Positions 45,320 to 55,989 of a stretch of DNA of 64,000 bases are shown one piece after another. The DNA lies in assembly GCF_003641145.1 (NCBI RefSeq), contig NZ_CP032744.1, positions 1,984,001 through 2,048,000 on the forward strand, given 5' to 3'. The notes beneath the pieces are model-generated. The model worked only from the letters and a program-made list of their open reading frames with translations. It searched no databases and was not told the origin of the DNA. This DNA comes from Lactiplantibacillus paraplantarum. GTDB lineage: Bacteria; Bacillota; Bacilli; Lactobacillales; Lactobacillaceae. The position numbers and the translations under genes are program-made. Every line of letters begins with the position of its first letter. Position 1 is the first letter of the stretch.

Positions 45320-46453
45320 TTAATTGTCATTCGGATAAAGCGGCAGCGTTAAGTTCTCAAAAGCTAGTGGTGCCAGGCCTGTCAACGTAATGCCAAGCAA
45401 CCGGATTCCAGTATCAAAGTGAGTATCAACGACCTCGTCAAAAATTTCTTCAGCATATTGATCAAACAAAGTCGCGTCATTCGGAATGAACTCACTAAAG
45501 GTGCTGCGCTTAGTAATCGTTACAAAATCACCATAACGTAACTTTAAGACTAGCGTTTTCCCATGACGTTGGTGCGCCTGCATACTAGTGGCGACTAACT
45601 TAGCAATGGCCTTCAGATGCGTGTTCACTTCCGCTGTCGATTGTAAAAACGGCCCGAATGTCCGCTCCTTACCAATCGATTTTCGTTCTCGTAAATATTC
45701 CACTGGCCGATCGTCGCTCCCCCGAACCCGCCGGTACAAAATGTAACCAAGCTTGCCAAATTGCTTGATTAAGTCTAATTCGGACTGTGCGTATAAGTCT
45801 TGACCGGTCATGATGCCTAAATCATGCATCCTTGGAACCGTCTTTTTACCGACGCCACGAAACTTTTCAATTGGTTCACGTAACAGAAATGATTCCGCAT
45901 CCTGTGGCAGGACAATGGTCACGCCAGCTGGCTTCCGATAATCAGACGCCAATTTGGCAATAAATTTGTTATAAGAAATTCCAGTTGAACAAGTCAAATG
46001 CGTCTGATGCCATATCTCTTGTTGTAATTTATGGGCCAATTCGACGGCACTGTGAATATGCTTTTTATTAGCAGTCACGTCTAAATAGGCCTCATCAAAA
46101 GCAATCGGTTCGATCATATCCGTATATTCATGAAAAATACGATGAATCTGATCAGATATCTCACGATACAACGGAAAGTTAGGTGTCTTGAATACTGCCT
46201 TGGGACACAGCTCTAAGGCTTTAGCAGCCGGCATCGCTGAATGGACGCCAAATTGTCGTGCGACATAGTTGGCCGTCGTAACTACCCCCCGGCCACCGGT
46301 CTGTCGCGGATCATGAGCAATCACTAATGGCTGGGTCTTATACGCCGGATGTTCTCGTTCTTCGATCGACGCATAGAAGGCGTCCATATCCACGTGAATG
46401 ATTTTACGCTTTGTGTTCACCCGAATGGGCGCTTCAATAATTGACTGAGCCAT
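45320..46453 (-). CDS. dinB: DNA polymerase IV (Y family)
   Basis: A 377-residue lesion-bypass polymerase. [19 protein letters not shown] and FDEAYLDVT hold the catalytic carboxylates; [15 protein letters not shown] follows, then HhH motifs near residues 195-225 and the little-finger domain. No clear beta-clamp motif at the C-terminus (ends LPLYPNDN; possibly NLTLPLY). ATG behind AGGAGGG. A LexA-type box overlaps the promoter, which implies SOS induction. Confidence 0.95.
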   Translation of the reverse strand: MAQSIIEAPIRVNTKRKIIHVDMDAFYASIEEREHPAYKTQPLVIAHDPRQTGGRGVVTTANYVARQFGVHSAMPAAKALELCPKAVFKTPNFPLYREISDQIHRIFHEYTDMIEPIAFDEAYLDVTANKKHIHSAVELAHKLQQEIWHQTHLTCSTGISYNKFIAKLASDYRKPAGVTIVLPQDAESFLLREPIEKFRGVGKKTVPRMHDLGIMTGQDLYAQSELDLIKQFGKLGYILYRRVRGSDDRPVEYLRERKSIGKERTFGPFLQSTAEVNTHLKAIAKLVATSMQAHQRHGKTLVLKLRYGDFVTITKRSTFSEFIPNDATLFDQYAEEIFDEVVDTHFDTGIRLLGITLTGLAPLAFENLTLPLYPNDN

Positions 46454-46490
46454 TAGCTATCCCTCCTATTCTTAGTAGGTTCATTATACA

Positions 46491-46503
46491 CGAACGTACG
46501 TTC
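46491..46503. promoter_or_regulatory. LexA (DinR) box of dinB
   Basis: CGAACGTACGTTC matches the Gram-positive consensus CGAACRNRYGTTYC at all but the last position, directly upstream of TATAAT (reverse strand, 46485-46490) and about 35 bp from the dinB start. Confidence 0.85.
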
Positions 46504-46533
46504 AAAAGCGCGTGTTTGGTCCAGAAAAATCCT

Positions 46534-46570
46534 AAAAAAATAAGCGATGACCAGCACTGATCAATCGCTT
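46534..46570 (-). terminator. Terminator of yajC
   Basis: Reverse strand stem AAGCGA-TGATCAG/CTGGTCA-TCGCTT with one bulge, followed by ATTTTTTT. Confidence 0.87.
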
Positions 46571-46581
46571 ATCTTTAATTA

Positions 46582-46965
46582 TTATTTAGCTTCAGAATCA
46601 GACTCATTGTCTGCTGCTGAACTTGCTGATTCAACTTCAGACGTTGCTGCTGATTCAGCCGCCGCACCTGATTCTGGTGCAACCGTCTTAGCTGCTGTAT
46701 CTTCGGCTGGTGAAATCTTTGCCACTGCGTTTAAATCGAAAACTAAGAAAATACCGTCACAATCTAAGGTAACCGTCTTTTCAGTTTCATTAACTTCATC
46801 GACAACGCCGTGTAGCCGACCAATCGTTGTGACCTTGTCACCGCGTTTGATTTTGCTTAACATTTGTTGATGCTGTTGTTGTTGTTTCCGTTGTGGACGG
46901 ATCATGAAGAAGTATAAGAAAGCAAACATGACCACGATGAACAGAATTGATGCCATTTGACCCAT
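46582..46965 (-). CDS. yajC: Preprotein translocase subunit YajC
   Basis: A 127-residue membrane protein with one N-terminal helix (residues 4-22, ASILFIVVMFAFLYFFMI) followed by RPQRKQQQQHQQML and GDKVTTIGRLHGVV, the YajC signature. The C-terminus is a Ser/Ala/Glu-rich low-complexity tail, longer than in E. coli. Accessory part of the Sec holotranslocon. Downstream of tgt, the order conserved in most bacteria; ends at its own terminator. Confidence 0.94.
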   Translation of the reverse strand: MGQMASILFIVVMFAFLYFFMIRPQRKQQQQHQQMLSKIKRGDKVTTIGRLHGVVDEVNETEKTVTLDCDGIFLVFDLNAVAKISPAEDTAAKTVAPESGAAAESAATSEVESASSAADNESDSEAK

Positions 46966-47043
46966 TTAATATCGCTCCTAATCTTAAGTAAAAGTTTGAC
47001 TATCTTTAACTTTAACAAATTACAGTCTGAAATACCAGTATCA

Positions 47044-48500
<1,457 letters not shown>

Positions 48501-49535
48501 TTAATGAATAAACATAGCATCCCCAAAACTGAAGAAGCGGTATTTTTCATCAATGGCGTGCTGGTAAGCCTTCAAAATCAAGTCACGCCCCGTAAAGGCT
48601 GCAACTAACATGACTAAGGTCGACTTTGGTAAGTGGAAGTTCGTAATGAATGCATCCACAACTTTCCATTGATAACCAGGTTTGATAAAGATATCCGTCC
48701 AACCAGAATCAGGTTTGATTTCACCATCAAATTTACTACCAATCGTTTCCAGCGTCCGAATTGACGTCGTTCCAGTCGCAATGATGCGCCCACCACTTTG
48801 CCGGACTTCATTTAACGTCTTGGCAGCATCTTCATCTAGCCGGTAAAACTCACTGTGCATCTTATGATCTTCAATATTATCTTCTTCAACTGGTCGGAAA
48901 GTCCCTAATCCGACATGCAGCGTCAAGTAAACTAACTTAATACCCTTGTCTTGAACCTTTTGTAAAAGTTCCTTTGTCCAATGAAGACCCGCCGTTGGTG
49001 CAGCGGCTGAGCCATTTTCTTTGGCATAGACCGTCTGATAACGATCAGGATCGTCGAGCTTTTCCTTGATATATGGTGGCAATGGTGTTTCACCGAGACG
49101 CTCCAAGATCTCCATAAAGATGCCATCATAGTGGAACTCGATCATTCGAATCCCGTCTTCTTTTTCAGCGGTCACAGTCGCTGTCAACTGACCATCACCA
49201 AACGAGATCACCGTACCGACCTTGGCACGCTTAGCCGGCTTCATTAACGTCTCCCACTCGTCACCTTCTGTGTTATGAAGTAATAAAACTTCCGCATGGC
49301 CACCAGTTTCAGGCTTAACACCATACAAGCGGGCTGGCATCACGCGTGAATTATTCATCACGACCGCGTCGCCTGGATTAAGTTGATCAATAATATCGTA
49401 AAAATGTTTGTCTTGCATTTCACCCGTTTGGCGATCTAATTCCAATAACCGTGAACTGTCCCGCTCTTTAATCGGTGTTTGAGCAATCAATTCGTGTGGT
49501 AAATCATAATCAAAATCTTCAAGTGTTAAACTCAT
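48501..49535 (-). CDS. queA: S-adenosylmethionine:tRNA ribosyltransferase-isomerase
   Basis: A 344-residue enzyme that turns preQ1-34 tRNA into epoxyqueuosine using the ribosyl part of SAM. Signatures: [17 protein letters not shown] at the start, [41 protein letters not shown] and GTTSIRTLE. Full length. It follows ruvB by 17 bp, making ruvA-ruvB-queA one transcript, as in most Firmicutes. Confidence 0.97.
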   Translation of the reverse strand: MSLTLEDFDYDLPHELIAQTPIKERDSSRLLELDRQTGEMQDKHFYDIIDQLNPGDAVVMNNSRVMPARLYGVKPETGGHAEVLLLHNTEGDEWETLMKPAKRAKVGTVISFGDGQLTATVTAEKEDGIRMIEFHYDGIFMEILERLGETPLPPYIKEKLDDPDRYQTVYAKENGSAAAPTAGLHWTKELLQKVQDKGIKLVYLTLHVGLGTFRPVEEDNIEDHKMHSEFYRLDEDAAKTLNEVRQSGGRIIATGTTSIRTLETIGSKFDGEIKPDSGWTDIFIKPGYQWKVVDAFITNFHLPKSTLVMLVAAFTGRDLILKAYQHAIDEKYRFFSFGDAMFIH

Positions 49536-49552
49536 ATTGTGACCTCTTATCT

Positions 49553-50563
49553 TTATTTATTTTGGGGGTATGGAACCCCTAAATGTTGATAACCTTTAAT
49601 TGTAACGACCCGACCACGTTGCGTCCGCTTTAAGAATCCGATTTGAAGTAAGTACGGTTCAACGACTTCCGCAATTGTATCCGTCTCTTCACCAATATTA
49701 GCAGCAATGGTTGCTAGCCCAACCGGACCACCATCGTAATATTCTAACATCGTCCGCAAAAGCTTATTGTCAGTCTCGTCTAGGCCCGCATCATCAACAC
49801 GTAAATAGGTCAACGAGCGTGCCACGATTGCCTCGTCGATGGCGTCCTGGTCGGCAACTTCCGCAAAATCACGAATCCGCTTGAATAATCGGTTCGCAAT
49901 TCGTGGCGTGCCACGTGAGCGCCGTGCAATTTCGTGGGCCCCCGACGGTTTGATGCTTGTTTGAAAAATATCTGCAGTCCGCTTAACGATATCTTCCAAA
50001 TCCGCAACTTCATAATACGCCATGTGTTCGACAATCCCAAACCGATCTCGCAATGGCGCCGATAACATCCCAGCCCGTGTCGTTGCTCCGATTAAGGTAA
50101 ACGGCGGCAATGGGAAATGCACGGGATGAGCTGTCGGCCCTTGTCCAACCACAATATCAACAAAAAAGTCTTCCATGGCTGAATATAGCATTTCTTCAAC
50201 GATTTTTGGCAACCGGTGAATCTCATCAATAAATAAGATATCACCTGGTTCCAGTTCATTCAAGAGCGCCACTAAATCACCAGGCTTTTCAATTGCTGGA
50301 CCGCTAGTCGTCCGGATATTGACCTGCATCTCGTTCGCAATCACCATCGCTAACGTTGTCTTTCCTAATCCCGGCGGACCATACAGCAACACGTGATCTA
50401 AAGATTCTTCACGCTTGCGGGCCGCTTCAATATACACGCCTAATTCATGTTTGACCCGTGCTTGGCCAATGTATTGGGCTAACGTTTGCGGACGTAGCGA
50501 TTTTTCTAATGAAGCTTCTTCGTCATCAGCTTTATCCCCAGATAATAACTTGTCATCATCCAT
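49553..50563 (-). CDS. ruvB: Holliday junction branch migration ATPase RuvB
   Basis: A 336-residue AAA+ motor. Walker [11 protein letters not shown] (about residues 60-69), sensor and Walker [11 protein letters not shown] (about 109-118), [18 protein letters not shown], winged helix near the C-terminus. Drives branch migration with RuvA. ATG behind GGGAGGAG; 16 bp after ruvA. Confidence 0.98.
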   Translation of the reverse strand: MDDDKLLSGDKADDEEASLEKSLRPQTLAQYIGQARVKHELGVYIEAARKREESLDHVLLYGPPGLGKTTLAMVIANEMQVNIRTTSGPAIEKPGDLVALLNELEPGDILFIDEIHRLPKIVEEMLYSAMEDFFVDIVVGQGPTAHPVHFPLPPFTLIGATTRAGMLSAPLRDRFGIVEHMAYYEVADLEDIVKRTADIFQTSIKPSGAHEIARRSRGTPRIANRLFKRIRDFAEVADQDAIDEAIVARSLTYLRVDDAGLDETDNKLLRTMLEYYDGGPVGLATIAANIGEETDTIAEVVEPYLLQIGFLKRTQRGRVVTIKGYQHLGVPYPQNK

Positions 50564-50579
50564 TCGCTACTCCTCCCAT

Positions 50580-51191
50580 CTACTTCTTCATCAATAATCG
50601 TAAGCCTTCGCTTAATAGCGTATTAGTATCAGCAGCTTGCGCTTGACTAAACGTTTCCAGCTTCTTGGTCACTTTCTTCACATCAGCCTTCGAATACCCA
50701 AGGGCCTCTAAAGCGGCCAATGCATCCGCTAACGCTCCGTCAACAGCTGGAGCATTCACATCCAACGCCGTTTGACCCGTAACATCAACGTTCAGATCAT
50801 TTAATTTGCCTTTCAAATCTAAAACAATTTGTTGGGCCGTCTTCTTGCCCACCCCTGGAAAACTCGTCAGGTAAGTGGCATTTTCTTGATTAATGGCTTG
50901 AATCAAGCCAGCATGGTCGTTGTTCGCCAAAATTGCCAGTGCCGATTTCGGACCAATCCCCGAAACACCGAGCAGCTTTTCAAACAATGCCTTCTCGTCA
51001 GCATCAAAAAAGCCAAATAGGCTCATACCATTGTCACTAACGGCTTGGTGGATATACATCTTAACTGCAGTTTGTCCCACCTGATAGCGGTACGGATTAG
51101 CCGTTAGCACTTTGTAGCCAATGCCATTGACCTCAATCACCACAAAACCGGGGGTTACATCGGTCACTTGACCGAGAAAATATTCGTACAC
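50580..51191 (-). CDS. ruvA: Holliday junction DNA-binding protein RuvA
   Basis: A 203-residue tetramer-forming protein that holds four-way junctions. OB fold at residues 1-62 (YEYFLGQVTDVTPGFVVIEV), helix-hairpin-helix pairs in LGVSGIGPKSALAIL and FPGVGKKTAQQIVLDLKGKL, and a C-terminal RuvB-binding domain (ADALAALEALGYSKADVKK). The GTG at 51189-51191, 8 nt after AAGGAG, is the start; earlier codons belong to the leader. A LexA-like box lies at 51211-51224. Confidence 0.97.
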   Translation of the reverse strand: MYEYFLGQVTDVTPGFVVIEVNGIGYKVLTANPYRYQVGQTAVKMYIHQAVSDNGMSLFGFFDADEKALFEKLLGVSGIGPKSALAILANNDHAGLIQAINQENATYLTSFPGVGKKTAQQIVLDLKGKLNDLNVDVTGQTALDVNAPAVDGALADALAALEALGYSKADVKKVTKKLETFSQAQAADTNTLLSEGLRLLMKK

Positions 51192-51210
51192 CGGAAAAAC
51201 TCCTTTAAAT

Positions 51211-51224
51211 AAAACGTATGTTTG
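51211..51224. promoter_or_regulatory. LexA-like box of ruvAB
   Basis: Reverse strand CAAACATACGTTTT, 12 of 14 matches to CGAACRNRYGTTYC, just downstream of a TACAAT -10 element (51233-51238) and 19 bp before the ruvA start. Confidence 0.62.
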
Positions 51225-51395
51225 CTTGCTAAATTGTACCACATTTTTATAGCGGCTTAACACTGGTGCATCGATAAAAACCAAATTTTAATATTGGCCT
51301 AGTCCCCCTCAGTTGATTTGATAGCGCTAATGACAATAAATGCTTGCTGAGGCGTAAATGGCGTGCTATGCTCAAAGTCTTAGGAGGGTCGCGCT

Positions 51396-51920
51396 ATGCA
51401 ACTTAAACCGTTTAAAGCGGTGTTACCAACCGCAACTGGTCAAACTAAAATTCAAACTGCTACTACTACTGATTGGGACCACCACGACACAATCATCCAG
51501 CCTGATTCCAGTTATTACTGGTATGAACTAACGCTCAACGGCGTTCACCAGTGGCGTTTAATTGCCAGCTGGCCAATTGATCAAACCGTGACAACCATGG
51601 TTCCTGGTGCCATCAATACGGTGCTTTATCCGCAACAACCCGTTATTGAGATGCTAATTGACGACTGGGTGGGGCATTTTGCACCGATAGTTGAAGTGAC
51701 GGACACCGCTCACGTGACGCATCGTCTCTGGCAGATTACCGAACCTGAAGTCAACACCGACATCACCGCTGCCATGGCACCAGTCACACCGCAAAAAACG
51801 TGGTTGACGACGATTAGTACGCCACTAGTAATGCTAGTGTCAACAACTGAATGGCAAAAATTCGCAACCGCGCCAGCTATTCCTGATCAGTTGATTGCCA
51901 TGGCAACGCCTCATAATTAA
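51396..51920 (+). CDS. Hypothetical protein, unrecognised
   Basis: A 174-residue protein with no signal peptide, membrane segment or domain that I recognise. ATG lies 8 nt after AGGAGGG, so translation is likely. Composition is rich in Thr, Val, Trp and Pro with predicted strands (YYWYELTLNGVHQWRLIASWP, VIEMLIDDWVGHFAPIVEV), which suggests a small beta-rich cytosolic domain. It is alone on the plus strand between ruvA and yfhO and is probably restricted to close relatives. No function can be proposed. Confidence 0.72.
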   Translation: MQLKPFKAVLPTATGQTKIQTATTTDWDHHDTIIQPDSSYYWYELTLNGVHQWRLIASWPIDQTVTTMVPGAINTVLYPQQPVIEMLIDDWVGHFAPIVEVTDTAHVTHRLWQITEPEVNTDITAAMAPVTPQKTWLTTISTPLVMLVSTTEWQKFATAPAIPDQLIAMATPHN

Positions 51921-51982
51921 AGGTGCGCCAATTATAAAATCAACCGGTTTCGACACGCTTCTTTACGTTATTGCCGATAAAT

Positions 51983-52032
51983 TAAAATGGACTTCTCAAG
52001 AATCACATTCGATTCTTGAGAAGCCCATTTTA
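51983..52032. terminator. Bidirectional terminator between the orphan gene and yfhO
   Basis: Stem TAAAATGG-CTTCTCAAGAATC with its complement (one mismatch), 6-nt loop ACATTC, between convergent genes. Confidence 0.88.
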
Positions 52033-52117
52033 AGACAACAATCTTGCACATTGCGCTAATTATTCTTTAGCACGAATCATGACCCAGATTAACGACGTAC
52101 AACATCCTTAATCAAGT

Positions 52118-55100
52118 TTACCGCCTACGATGGCGTAACCACCACCAACATGCAACCACCAAACTAATACCAGCACTAATTACACTCAGCCACAAACCAA
52201 TTTTTAATCCAGGCGTCCGATAAGTGAGTCGGATTCGGTGCCGACCAGCTGTCAACTTAGCTCCCACAAAGCCCTTGTTGACCACTTGCGTCTTGACGGT
52301 ATGACCATCGACTTGCAGTTGCCAGCCGGACGAGTATGGAATTGACGTCGTCAGCACAGTTGCCGTCTTAGTCATCGTGGTTCCCGTAATCTGATTATTA
52401 GTCACCCGCTGCTGTTTCAGCCCGCTCTTCTGTAGTTGACGCGTCCGTTGGCGATAAGTCTTTCCTAACGGTACAGCAATCAATTTAGCGGACTTGAAAT
52501 GTAAACTACGAATACTCGTGAAGTTCAGTGTAATCAACTTGCGTGCGTGCTTACTATACCCTAAGTTGATCACTGCTGATGTGCGTGGCTCATAATCCGA
52601 CATATTCGTTGTGCCCAGTTGACTGAAACTCGTCAAATTATCCATGGTTTGAGCAGTTAAGGAATAGCCACTGGCACTTAGATTACCCTTCAAACCATCC
52701 CGAACATCATCTAGATAATCGACTTTGGTATATGGACGCGCCGTAAACACATTTGTATTTTGACTCGTCGTCAAAGCATTTTTGATTGAAGAACGTCGAT
52801 AACTGATGCCATCTAGCACGAGATAGAGTTCCGTGTTTCGATACCGTTTGGGATGTTTGATGGTCAATTGGTATGGCATCTGATGGCCCTGGACATCACT
52901 GATCATGCTCGTTAACCCGTTCGCGTTTTTTTCCTGATTTTTTTTGACTAATTTTTGGTTAGCTGCAATCAAGTCAAGCACGCGATTAGACGGTTTGGTG
53001 AGACCAGTGGTGGGCGTTAAACTTTCCCGTTGTTCCGGTGTTAATGTGATCGTATCTGCCGGTAATTTAGTCAATGCGTTGTTTGACGCGCCGGTCGCGT
53101 GTTGATTACGATAAATGATCACCTTGTCCAAGGTATCCAAAACGTTCGTCGTGTCCGCTTGGACTGAGTAGTCGACAGTTTGGCTGGTGACCGCTGGCTT
53201 AACGGACTTAACCCCGCTAACGGACTGCGTGGTGACGACACCTTGTAACAAAGCCTGTTCACGATCAACAGCATTCAAACGCGCAAATTGGCGTTGACTG
53301 ATCTGCTGCCGTTGTGTATAGACTAACGGCAACGCATGCTTGGATTTCAATAAAATTGTTCCAGTATGATTGCTCATGCCATAAATAAACTTATCCGCAA
53401 AAATCTTTGGTTCGCCAGTTTTCATCTTAACAACCTTATATCCGGCTGGTAAGGCTTGCTTCTTCAACTGATCTTCACGTGCAAACAAATATTTAACGCC
53501 TAATAAGTTATACATCGTCGTGCGACCATCCAGTGACCCTAGTGGCGAGTTCATCGCGTACTCGGAATTTCCCAAAGCTTGACTAAAAGCCCCCACATAG
53601 CCATTTTGAACCGAAAAGTATGACCCGACGGTACGGGTTCCCAACACCATCGGTACATCACTCTCAGCCGAACGCATCGTATAATAGTTGGGAGCCAACG
53701 CTGTCCGATAAAATTGCCCCGTTGCTGATAAACTTTTCTGGGCACCATCAAAATAATTTTTGACCCACTTCATCGCTGCACCCTGACGCAACTGTTCAGT
53801 ACTATTAGAATTCGTATTGACACTCAACCAACCGAGCCCGTTGTTTGCTAGATTCAGTGTGACAACCCCTAGTAATAACACGTAAAACTGACAATTGGTC
53901 AATTTTAATGACTGCTGGGCCATGAGCACCCCAATTAGAGCGAGCAGAATCAAGTAAGTCGCAATATCGTGTTTACGAATATTAAGATAAAAGCCGTTAA
54001 TCAACCAAATAACAATAAGTAGGCTTCCACTAATCCCTGCTAACCATTTGAGATCGGTCGCAGTCAAAGCGGTCACTTGGTCCATAAAGGCCATTGTGGC
54101 ATAGGCAAAAACTAACGTAGCCATTAACAACCACCGGTTGGATGGCGTTGAAAAGACGTTAAACACGGCTGCAAATTGGGGTAATAAAATACCCAGCATC
54201 ATCGCTAGAAGGACCCAATTGAGCACCCAATAGCGTTTAAAATGACGCAACGTGTAAATAACTGCTATAAAGCTAATGCTGCTTAACCCCAAGGTGACCC
54301 AGTATTGAACACTGCCACCATTCGTTAACAGTCGATTGGGTAAATTGACGTAATAATTAATTGGATAACTCGTCAGACCATTCGCAAAGTTAAAGCTTGC
54401 GCGCGTTGCCGTTAACATTGCTAATAACGTGGGTACTAACAATATACCAGCCATCGCGACCCCTAGCCCGACAGCCACTAATAGTCGCCAGAAGAGTTGG
54501 CCAAACGACCGCATCACTAACTGCTCACGGTGCCGCGACCAAAAACGAACTAAGGCGTAGATCAACCCACCTAACGCCAGCAAGTAAGCAAAATAAAAAT
54601 TACTCAAAATAACGATGGCAGTAATTAAACTGAGCGGCAACCAATGCCGCCCCCGTAAGACCCGTTCAATCGCCCAACAAAGTAGCGGGAACCAAATCAT
54701 TGGTAATAAAAAGAACGGATGGTGCATCCCCACGTAAAACGTATAAGCCGTAAACGTGTACGTTAAAGTCCCAATCAAGCGACTCATACGTTTAAACTTG
54801 AACTGATGACTAAAGCCCAAAAAAGCCAGTCCGACAAAGTATAATCGTAATAAAATCAGCGCTTGGTAAGCCCATTCTAAGTGGTCCTGAGAAACAAACG
54901 CTACTAAGTAATTAAACGGGTCACCGACAACATAGTAAGAAAAAGTCGTCAGTTGGTCGGCCCCCAAACCGAGATTCCATGACCAACTAAATAATTGCTG
55001 CGGATGTTGCTGTAAGATCCGTTGAAACTCCAATAAAATCGGGAAGTGTTGTGCAATGCCATCCACTTCCCAAATTAATGTTCGACCGGCCAAGAAAAGC

Positions 55101-55180
55101 CCGCTATAAGTAATCGTCGCGATAACCACAAACATCCCCGTGTACCAGACGACTAGTGGTATCTTCCGTACTGTCTTCAA
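52118..55180 (-). CDS. yfhO: YfhO-family membrane protein (GT-C-like glycosyltransferase)
   Basis: A 1020-residue integral membrane protein. About 12 hydrophobic segments fill residues 12-460; then a large extracytoplasmic region (about 470-985) and a last helix (IGLWLSVISAGISLVVACWWWL) with a basic RHRRR end. The early loop WEVDGIAQHFPILLEFQ carries the acidic Asp expected for GT-C enzymes. Family members in Bacillus, Listeria and Staphylococcus transfer sugars from undecaprenyl phosphate to teichoic acids outside the membrane. The start is TTG. No dedicated CsbB-type lipid-sugar synthase or flippase is adjacent, so the acceptor is uncertain. Confidence 0.9.
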   Translation of the reverse strand: MKTVRKIPLVVWYTGMFVVIATITYSGLFLAGRTLIWEVDGIAQHFPILLEFQRILQQHPQQLFSWSWNLGLGADQLTTFSYYVVGDPFNYLVAFVSQDHLEWAYQALILLRLYFVGLAFLGFSHQFKFKRMSRLIGTLTYTFTAYTFYVGMHHPFFLLPMIWFPLLCWAIERVLRGRHWLPLSLITAIVILSNFYFAYLLALGGLIYALVRFWSRHREQLVMRSFGQLFWRLLVAVGLGVAMAGILLVPTLLAMLTATRASFNFANGLTSYPINYYVNLPNRLLTNGGSVQYWVTLGLSSISFIAVIYTLRHFKRYWVLNWVLLAMMLGILLPQFAAVFNVFSTPSNRWLLMATLVFAYATMAFMDQVTALTATDLKWLAGISGSLLIVIWLINGFYLNIRKHDIATYLILLALIGVLMAQQSLKLTNCQFYVLLLGVVTLNLANNGLGWLSVNTNSNSTEQLRQGAAMKWVKNYFDGAQKSLSATGQFYRTALAPNYYTMRSAESDVPMVLGTRTVGSYFSVQNGYVGAFSQALGNSEYAMNSPLGSLDGRTTMYNLLGVKYLFAREDQLKKQALPAGYKVVKMKTGEPKIFADKFIYGMSNHTGTILLKSKHALPLVYTQRQQISQRQFARLNAVDREQALLQGVVTTQSVSGVKSVKPAVTSQTVDYSVQADTTNVLDTLDKVIIYRNQHATGASNNALTKLPADTITLTPEQRESLTPTTGLTKPSNRVLDLIAANQKLVKKNQEKNANGLTSMISDVQGHQMPYQLTIKHPKRYRNTELYLVLDGISYRRSSIKNALTTSQNTNVFTARPYTKVDYLDDVRDGLKGNLSASGYSLTAQTMDNLTSFSQLGTTNMSDYEPRTSAVINLGYSKHARKLITLNFTSIRSLHFKSAKLIAVPLGKTYRQRTRQLQKSGLKQQRVTNNQITGTTMTKTATVLTTSIPYSSGWQLQVDGHTVKTQVVNKGFVGAKLTAGRHRIRLTYRTPGLKIGLWLSVISAGISLVVACWWWLRHRRR

Positions 55181-55405
55181 AATCAGGTGCCCCTATCTTG
55201 TAATTACGCTGACCACGTAATCCCCATATTTTGCTATATAAAACAATGGTCTTATTTTACCATGAACATTTCAACCTCGTGCCGCTCAACACTAATCTTA
55301 ATAAATTCGTGAGCCTCATTGAATACCATCCCAGCAAACTAAATCCCCATTAACATCAACTATCAAAAACCGCTCCTTGTTTTTCATTAATCATGCGTCA
55401 AAAAA

Positions 55406-55744
55406 TTAACGCCAATCCCAATTATCCAAAGTTTCGATGGTCGTGGTTGCTGGGTAACTCCCAAACAATCTCACTAATAGTTGTAACCCATTCATCGCAT
55501 TATCGCGTTGCAAGTTGATCGTCGCAATTTCCGCTTGATCATGACAGTCCGGTTGCATTTCAAAAGCATTGACTTGTTCATACAAATTTAACGTTATCAT
55601 CTTGGCACTTTTAGCACTCGGACGCGCATTCAATTGCCACAATGTTTTGCGGCCAGCTATAAATGTTGGCGTGGCCTCTGGTAAATCCGCTAAAAAACAA
55701 TAAGCTGAGTAGACTTGCCGATAATAAAGTTTGGTCATATCCAC
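55406..55744 (-). CDS. Hypothetical protein, unrecognised
   Basis: About 112 residues from GTG at 55742-55744, 8 nt after GGAG; ATG at 55738 is close behind. The frame extends further upstream to 55816, but without a ribosome site. No membrane segment. Features seen are TKLYYRQVYSAYCFLADLPEATPTFIAGRKTLWQLN and the C-terminal ETLDNWDWR. Function unknown; it may be a lineage-specific gene between yfhO and mutL. Confidence 0.62.
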   Translation of the reverse strand: MDMTKLYYRQVYSAYCFLADLPEATPTFIAGRKTLWQLNARPSAKSAKMITLNLYEQVNAFEMQPDCHDQAEIATINLQRDNAMNGLQLLVRLFGSYPATTTIETLDNWDWR

Positions 55745-55916
55745 ACTGATCACTCCAATCGTGTTGCGTGGCACTGATAATCTGTATACACCTAGCCACC
55801 CATTGCAGTTAATCATAGCTAACTCTGCTAGTCAATTCAATCTGAACTACACAAGTTAAAACTAAACCGGTCATTATTCTTGATTTCAACTTAAGTCTAT
55901 TAATGCCACCAGCTGC

Positions 55917-55953
55917 AAAAAAAGCCCCCACGCTATTAGAGCTGTGGGGGAAA
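55917..55953 (-). terminator. Terminator of mutSL region
   Basis: Reverse strand stem CCCCCAC-GCT/AGC-GTGGGGG with one bulge, then CTTTTTTTG, downstream of mutL. Confidence 0.9.
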
Positions 55954-55989
55954 CTTAGTTATTAGTTTTCATTTTTGAGAACCATCACG

